DNA of 10,289 bases, taken from contig JAADHY010000620.1 in assembly GCA_013151585.1 (NCBI GenBank), positions 1-10,289 of the forward strand, written 5' to 3'. Positions 6,172 through 10,289 of the stretch are shown here, piece after piece. The notes under the pieces were generated by a model, which worked only from the letters and a program-made list of their open reading frames with translations, was not told the origin of the DNA and did no database searches. How positions within the stretch are numbered: the stretch's first letter is position 1; each line of letters begins with the position of its first letter. The DNA is from Planctomycetota bacterium. GTDB taxonomy: Bacteria; Planctomycetota; Planctomycetia; Planctomycetales; Planctomycetaceae. Both the position numbers and the translations under genes were made by a program.

Positions 6172-7650
6172 TCAGAAATCACGGAAGGGGCCTCGCGGTT
6201 CGGCAGCATCCATATCTGCACGCCAGCGGGCAAAATGCGCTTTCATCTCGGCCAGCAGATCGGGCCGCTCTTTCGAGAGATCGTGCCGCTCGCCGATGTC
6301 TTTCGACAAGTCGAATAGACCGCTGCCGCGAGCCGACTCGACCCATTTGTAATGCCCCACTCGCGCCGCCTTGTCGCCTCGCCGCTGCCAGTACATCTCG
6401 GTTCGCTTTGACTTCTCGCGCCCGGCCAGCACCGGCAGCATGTCGAAGCCGTCGTAGACCACATCCTTCGGCAGCTCTTCGCCGGCGAGCTTTGCGAACG
6501 TCGGAAACAACTCCAATGTGCTGAGGAATTCGTCGCAGGTCCGGCCCCGCGGAATCACGCCAGGAAACCGGGCGACAAACGGCACGCGGATGCCGCCTTC
6601 AAACATGTGCGTCTTGCGTCCTCGCAACGGGCTGTTGTCGGCGTCCCCACTGCCGCCGTTATCCGAGAAAAACACGACAAAGGTCTTTCCGGTCAGGTGC
6701 AGCTCGTCGAGCAAGTCCAAGATCGAGCCAATCGCATCGTCCATGCACGTCACGGCCGCCAAATACTCCAATCGCCGCTTTTGTTTGCTCGGCACCAATG
6801 TCGGTTCCCCGTAACGCTTGCTCTTGACATAGTCGTCTTTCAGATGGGGATACAGCTTCTTGTATTTCTCCGGAGCTTGAGCGGCGCCGCGAATCTTCGG
6901 ATCCAGATTCGATGCTCCGTGCGGCGCGTTGAACGGCAGGTAGAGAAAGAAAGGCCGGTCTTTGTTTTTTCGGATGAACCGCAAGGCTTCACGTTGGAAC
7001 AAATACGTGCAGTACGTGCCTTTGTCTTCCGTCGTCGGACGGTTGTTGCGGTACATCGACGGAACGCCGTATCGCTCGTGCGTGAAGTAGTCGATGCCCG
7101 TGTTGACAAACCCGTAGAATTCATCGAAGCCCCGCTGCAGCGGCAAGTAGCGATGCAGTTGGCCGCCATCCCACTTGCCGAAAACAGCCGTGGCGTAGCC
7201 CGCGCGCCTGAGAACCTGTGAGATCATGATCTCCCGGGTGTCCATGCCCAGAATCCGTTCGGCCGTGACCTCGTACTCCTCCGGCGAATAAACGTGCCCG
7301 TAGTCCGGGGCCTCGTTGCGAATCATGTCATACAGGCCGTTCCGCTGCGGATAGCGTCCCGTCAGGATACTGCCCCGCGACGGCGTACACGCAGGCCACG
7401 TCACATAGAAACTGGTGCAACGGACGCCTTCCCGAGCAATCCGGTCCAAATGAGGCGTTTTCACTTCCCCGCTGCCAAAGCAGCCCAGGTCGTGATAACC
7501 CTGATCATCGCTGACGATCAGAATGATGTTGGGGCGTTCGGCAGCCGCCGCTGTGGCCACCAGCACGACGACTCCGAAAGTTCCTACGACAAAGGCGAAC
7601 GCAGCAAACGGCTTAAAGAACCTTGGTGCTTGATCTCCTGGGTTTTTCAT
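6172..7650 (-). CDS. Secreted sulfatase of a GKWD subfamily
   Basis: A 492-residue type I sulfatase. After a hydrophobic export signal (residues about 11-37, ending ATAAAA) come the metal ligands Asp48-Asp49 (LIVSDDQGYHDLG), the formylglycine motif CTPSR at 88-92 (Cys88), and the second metal site SDNGG at 329-333 followed by LRGRKTHMFEGGIRVPF. The usual GKWHxG motif reads GKWDGG (158-163): the lysine is kept but the histidine is Asp161. The next segment (LPLQRGFDEFYGFVNTGIDYFTHERYGVPSMYR spread over about 170-205) is, as far as I recall, shared by a planctomycete sulfatase clade, so the change may be clade-specific rather than damage. The ATG at 7650 has GAGGAG 11 nt upstream; an in-frame GTG four codons earlier abuts that site and cannot use it. 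It lies between the nucleotidyltransferase and DUF1080 genes on one strand. Confidence 0.93.
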   Translation of the reverse strand: MKNPGDQAPRFFKPFAAFAFVVGTFGVVVLVATAAAAERPNIILIVSDDQGYHDLGCFGSGEVKTPHLDRIAREGVRCTSFYVTWPACTPSRGSILTGRYPQRNGLYDMIRNEAPDYGHVYSPEEYEVTAERILGMDTREIMISQVLRRAGYATAVFGKWDGGQLHRYLPLQRGFDEFYGFVNTGIDYFTHERYGVPSMYRNNRPTTEDKGTYCTYLFQREALRFIRKNKDRPFFLYLPFNAPHGASNLDPKIRGAAQAPEKYKKLYPHLKDDYVKSKRYGEPTLVPSKQKRRLEYLAAVTCMDDAIGSILDLLDELHLTGKTFVVFFSDNGGSGDADNSPLRGRKTHMFEGGIRVPFVARFPGVIPRGRTCDEFLSTLELFPTFAKLAGEELPKDVVYDGFDMLPVLAGREKSKRTEMYWQRRGDKAARVGHYKWVESARGSGLFDLSKDIGERHDLSKERPDLLAEMKAHFARWRADMDAAEPRGPFRDF

Positions 7651-7709
7651 CAGCGCTGTCACTCCTCGTTCAGTAGTTCATCACGAAGGGATTCGAGCCG
7701 ACGTAGCGG

Positions 7710-8231
7710 CTAGCCGTCCGCATTCAGCTCACAAAGCGATTTCAGCGTTGAAAGAACCAGGTCCCAGTCCAACCGATCCGCCTGCCGGATGATCACCCCG
7801 CCAACGTCACTCCAATCGATGTCGCGACCGGCGAAGGCTTTCAGCACGATCAAGTCCTCGGCGCAGACCGTGATCAGCTCAACGCCCGCTGCGAAGCGAA
7901 ACGGCGTGGCACGGCCGATCATTTCTTCTTCCAGCGGGAACGCAGCAAGAGCCACGTCGAGGGCCACACCATTGCTGGCTTTAACTAGCAAGACCCGGTT
8001 CTCCATCGCAAAGCGAGCGGCATCGGGAATTCGGGATGGAAAGCGCGCCAGCATGGGCTCGATGTACGACTGCTCGTCTCCCCAGCCGGTGAAGAGGCTG
8101 ATATCGACATCTTGCGTGGCTCGCGGCTGGCCCCATCGTGCAACGGCCAATCCCCCAATGATGCAATAGCGCCATCCGCGTGCTTGGAAAAAGCGATGCG
8201 CTTCGTCGGCTGCTTCGTAAAGCCCATTCAT
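7710..8231 (-). CDS. Nucleotidyltransferase (MNT/AbiEii-like fold)
   Basis: A 173-residue protein with the minimal nucleotidyltransferase core. Seen: the helix and turn with Gly26-Gly27 (CIIGGLAVARWG), two metal-binding aspartates in TQDVDIS (Asp41, Asp43), and a likely third carboxylate, Asp92, in GVALDVALA. The segment EDLIVLKAFAGRDIDWSDV (125-143) is typical of AbiEii/AbiGii-related and DUF6036-type NTases. These enzymes transfer nucleotides to RNA or protein; many are toxins of toxin-antitoxin pairs. Its ATG overlaps the stop of the small upstream gene (ATGA at 8228-8231), so the two are translationally coupled. All three carboxylates are present, so it is probably active. The substrate is unknown; a housekeeping or resistance function cannot be excluded. 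The downstream sulfatase begins 59 nt later. Confidence 0.82.
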   Translation of the reverse strand: MNGLYEAADEAHRFFQARGWRYCIIGGLAVARWGQPRATQDVDISLFTGWGDEQSYIEPMLARFPSRIPDAARFAMENRVLLVKASNGVALDVALAAFPLEEEMIGRATPFRFAAGVELITVCAEDLIVLKAFAGRDIDWSDVGGVIIRQADRLDWDLVLSTLKSLCELNADG

Positions 8232-8482
8232 CGCCGCTTCTTTCGGTGCAAAACCCGCTGGAGTTCGACCAAGCCCGACGTGCCGCGGGGCGACGCGTGA
8301 TCCAGTCCAAACTGCAGCAGGGCGTCAATGATCTCGATGTTCTCCTCATGTTTGTAGCGCCGCAGTTCGTCCCGCTTGATCCGCTCCAGCTTCGGTCCGA
8401 CCCTTTTCCAATGTTCGATCCACGCCCGCAAGCCAGCTCGGCGAGCGTCTTCGCCGGTCGTGCGTGATTCCGAATCGGCCAT
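8228..8482 (-). CDS. Small charged protein coupled to the nucleotidyltransferase (candidate antitoxin)
   Basis: An 84-residue, strongly charged, mostly helical protein. Seen: a Trp-containing helix WIEHWKRVGPKLERIKRDEL (21-40), a second helix (EENIEIIDALLQFGLD, 46-61) and a C-terminal segment SPRGTSGLVELQRVLHRKKRR. From memory, short proteins with a TSGLVExQ-like end precede NTases of this type in other planctomycetes; I could not check this. The ATG at 8482 is preceded by AGGAG with an 8-nt gap; an upstream in-frame start at 8593 lacks support and would run into the end of the radical SAM gene. Its stop overlaps the nucleotidyltransferase start by 4 bp. Gene order (small gene first) and coupling fit an antitoxin or regulator, but no known antitoxin DNA-binding domain is recognised. 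Confidence 0.75.
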   Translation of the reverse strand: MADSESRTTGEDARRAGLRAWIEHWKRVGPKLERIKRDELRRYKHEENIEIIDALLQFGLDHASPRGTSGLVELQRVLHRKKRR

Positions 8483-8537
8483 GGCAGGGCTCCTGGTTCG
8501 CTCCGTTCGCGATGCGCCCCGGGACGTGTTCCTTGTC

Positions 8538-9830
8538 TCAACGAGCCGCCAGTTCCGCGCTGCTCGCATCGACAGTTTGCGAGACCGGTTCAACCGGAAT
8601 CTGTGTCGGCGGCTTCGCCGCGGTCCGGTCCAGTTCCGAATACACGCCGAAGTCGCTAAAGAGAAACCGCTTCATAAACCGGTACGCCCAGCTCTTTTCC
8701 GGAATCTCCTCGAGCGGATTGAACTGCGACGGGTGAGGCTGCATCGCTTCTAGTTCGGCCAGGGCGGTTTGCCGGGCCGTGGTGTCGCGTGCCTCGTGGC
8801 GCAGAACCAGATCCCGGAGCAAGTCGGGACGCTCCAGCACGATGCAGCCGCGGGTTGTCCGGCGAACCATCTCGCGGAAGTCGCGAAGAAACTCTGACTG
8901 GATGAACTTCTCCGGCAGCGTTCGGCCTTCGTCGTAAATCGATTCCCTCGCAAACTGGATGACCGGACACGGCTCCAAGTCGCCCCACGGGCCAATATGG
9001 TGGCTAATACCGGTGACCGCCGGACACAGGGCTCGGCCGAGGCCATCGTGGTACGCGTCGATAAAGATCAGTGGCTTTTTGGCGCGCATCTCGACCACGA
9101 ACCGCCGCACCCGCACCTGTTGCTCCGGCGTCAAGCAAAGGTCCGGACGCGGCTTCGGTCCCATGGGACGATAGACGTAAAACCACGTGTAAAAGACGCC
9201 CATTTCAACGAGCCGGTCGACCCACTCTTCGGTCACCAGCTCGTCGATGTTCGATTGGCACACGCTGGTGGCGACTCCCGTCGGCAACTTGTGTCGCAGG
9301 CATGTTTGCAGCCCTTGCATCGAACGGCTGAAAACGCCAGGCCGGCCGCGGCGCTGGTCACTGACGAGCTCTTTGCCTTCGATGCTGACCAGCGGCGTGA
9401 CATTGCCCAACCGGTGCAGCTCCCGCGCAACATCGTCCGTGATGTAGTGGCCGTTTGTGAAAAGTTGGAAGTAGCAGTTCGGATTCTGCTCGAAGATATC
9501 CAGCAATTGCGGATGCAACAGGGGCTCGCCGCCGACGATGCCGAAGAACGCGTTACCCATCGCTTGAGCTTCGCGGATGAGCCGGTTCATCGCTTCCAGC
9601 GGGATCACCGTCTGCTTGGCCGTGACGTCCATCCAGCAGCCTTGGCACCGCAGGTTGCAACTGTTCGTGACGGCAATGAACAAAAACGGTGGAAAATACT
9701 CGCCCCGTTTCATCCGGCGCTTGTGTCTCAGCACGGATGGGATGGCCCGCAGGACCATAATCCGAAAGAAATTCCAAAGCAGACGCTTATCCGTATCGCA
9801 CAGCGCCCGCTTGGCCATCTGCCAGTACAT
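8538..9830 (-). CDS. Radical SAM protein with SPASM-like C-terminal cysteines
   Basis: A 430-residue radical S-adenosylmethionine enzyme. The [4Fe-4S] motif is CNLRCQGC (Cys58, Cys62, Cys65), followed by the SAM-binding GGEP at 100-103 and the rest of the barrel (FQLFTNGHYI, LVSIEG). Beyond the barrel, Cys269 and Cys288 enclose a spacer containing GPWGDLEP, and Cys329 follows; this resembles a Twitch/SPASM region that would hold an auxiliary cluster. The first 45 residues are basic and contain a hydrophobic stretch, perhaps for peripheral membrane contact. AAGGAG lies 7 nt before the ATG. It is the first gene of a minus-strand run ending in a sulfatase and DUF1080 protein. The substrate is unknown: SPASM members modify peptides or proteins, including sulfatases, but the motif here (CxxxCxGCW) differs from the CxYCY form of known sulfatase maturases, so that role is only a guess. 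Confidence 0.85.
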   Translation of the reverse strand: MYWQMAKRALCDTDKRLLWNFFRIMVLRAIPSVLRHKRRMKRGEYFPPFLFIAVTNSCNLRCQGCWMDVTAKQTVIPLEAMNRLIREAQAMGNAFFGIVGGEPLLHPQLLDIFEQNPNCYFQLFTNGHYITDDVARELHRLGNVTPLVSIEGKELVSDQRRGRPGVFSRSMQGLQTCLRHKLPTGVATSVCQSNIDELVTEEWVDRLVEMGVFYTWFYVYRPMGPKPRPDLCLTPEQQVRVRRFVVEMRAKKPLIFIDAYHDGLGRALCPAVTGISHHIGPWGDLEPCPVIQFARESIYDEGRTLPEKFIQSEFLRDFREMVRRTTRGCIVLERPDLLRDLVLRHEARDTTARQTALAELEAMQPHPSQFNPLEEIPEKSWAYRFMKRFLFSDFGVYSELDRTAAKPPTQIPVEPVSQTVDASSAELAAR

Positions 9831-9906
9831 CGCAACTCCTTGAAGATCGCTTGCGACCGCGTTCGCCCCGCCCAGGGGACCGGCCGCTGCGGCTTGAGGT
9901 TTGCTT

Positions 9907-9935
9907 TTGCCAGAAAACCGGCCGGCTGCTACATT
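9907..9935 (+). promoter_or_regulatory. Possible sigma70-type promoter for the moaB-like gene
   Basis: TTGCCA (9907-9912) and TACATT (9930-9935) are separated by exactly 17 nt. Transcription would begin near 9942, leaving a leader of about 80 nt before the TTG start. The hexamers match the general consensus at 4 or 5 of 6 positions each. The 194-nt divergent spacer must also hold the radical SAM promoter; minus-strand TAGAAT hexamers occur in it (complement of 9932-9937 and 9953-9958) but without well-spaced -35 boxes. Confidence 0.35.
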
Positions 9936-10024
9936 CTAACCGTCAAACTTTTGATTCTAGCACGGGCGGCGAGGTGTCGCGACTGCGGACGCTCGACCGT
10001 CCTGGAGCGAAAAAGGAAAGTCCG

Positions 10025-10289
10025 TTGACATCCGACGCGTCTGAAACCAGCTTTCGCGACCATGAACGAGCCGCCAGCGGTGTTGGTCCGCTTGGGTTCG
10101 CCGTGATCACGTTGTCAGACACCCGCACGCCGGAGACGGATCGTAGCGGCCAGTGGATTCGCGAGGCCGTCGTTCAGGCCGGACATGCTGTCGTGCGGTA
10201 TCGCATCGTCAGAGACGAAACGGAAACGATTCGAGCAGAGTTGGAAGCGGCCTTAGCTGATCCGGCGGTGGCGGTCGTCGTGACCAATG
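10025..10289 (+). CDS. MoaB/MogA-family molybdenum cofactor protein (5' part)
   Basis: The first 88 codons of a gene that continues past the right edge. The translation contains GFAVITLSDTRTPETDRSGQ (24-43) and then AGHAVVRYRIVRDETETIR, the start of the MoaB/MogA fold. It is cut off at VVVTN, just before the expected GGTG loop. This family adenylylates molybdopterin before molybdenum insertion, in the cytoplasm. The start is taken as TTG at 10025 because AAGGAAAG lies a few bases upstream (10013-10020) and no ATG fits in frame; a GTG at 9974 is an alternative. A rather polar 20-residue extension precedes the first beta strand. The gene is divergent from the radical SAM gene. MoaB and MogA cannot be separated from this fragment. 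Confidence 0.85.
   Translation, partial: MTSDASETSFRDHERAASGVGPLGFAVITLSDTRTPETDRSGQWIREAVVQAGHAVVRYRIVRDETETIRAELEAALADPAVAVVVTN

Overview
The window looks like a piece of a Planctomycetota chromosome, probably Pirellulales-like. The reasons are two secreted formylglycine sulfatases next to a secreted DUF1080 (3-keto-disaccharide hydrolase-type) protein, an FHA-domain protein beside a receiver with a C-terminal zinc ribbon, an HU-like protein ending in the GINPFTGEE-type motif, and moderately high GC. This placement is inferred from gene content; there is no rRNA or marker gene here for a firm assignment.

Layout. Positions 1-350 hold no gene I can support. An HU-family nucleoid protein lies on the minus strand (351-665), with a good promoter-like sequence and a perfect inverted repeat upstream. 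After a gene-free stretch comes a plus-strand run: receiver/zinc-ribbon protein (1148-1705), FHA-domain protein (1761-2318), the 16S rRNA methyltransferase RsmD (2491-3096), a flavodoxin-fold NAD(P)H oxidoreductase overlapping it by 4 bp (3093-3677), and a secreted sulfatase (3816-5279). This run converges on a minus-strand run of five genes. In transcription order these are a radical SAM protein (9830-8538), a small hypothetical protein (8482-8228), a nucleotidyltransferase (8231-7710, overlapping by ATGA), a second secreted sulfatase (7650-6172) and the DUF1080 protein (6108-5314). Divergent from the radical SAM gene, the 5' part of a MoaB/MogA-type molybdopterin gene starts at a TTG codon (10025) and runs off the right edge.

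How the genes fit together. The two sulfatases and the DUF1080 protein form a small module for envelope or extracellular breakdown of sulfated glycans or similar substrates. The receiver and FHA proteins form a signalling pair (aspartyl-phosphate and phospho-Ser/Thr inputs) with no DNA-binding output domain in sight. The small protein plus nucleotidyltransferase resembles a two-gene toxin-antitoxin or NTase module and is the most system-like accessory element here. The remaining genes (HU, rsmD, moaB-like) are housekeeping. I saw no tRNA, rRNA, IS element, CRISPR array or phage gene.
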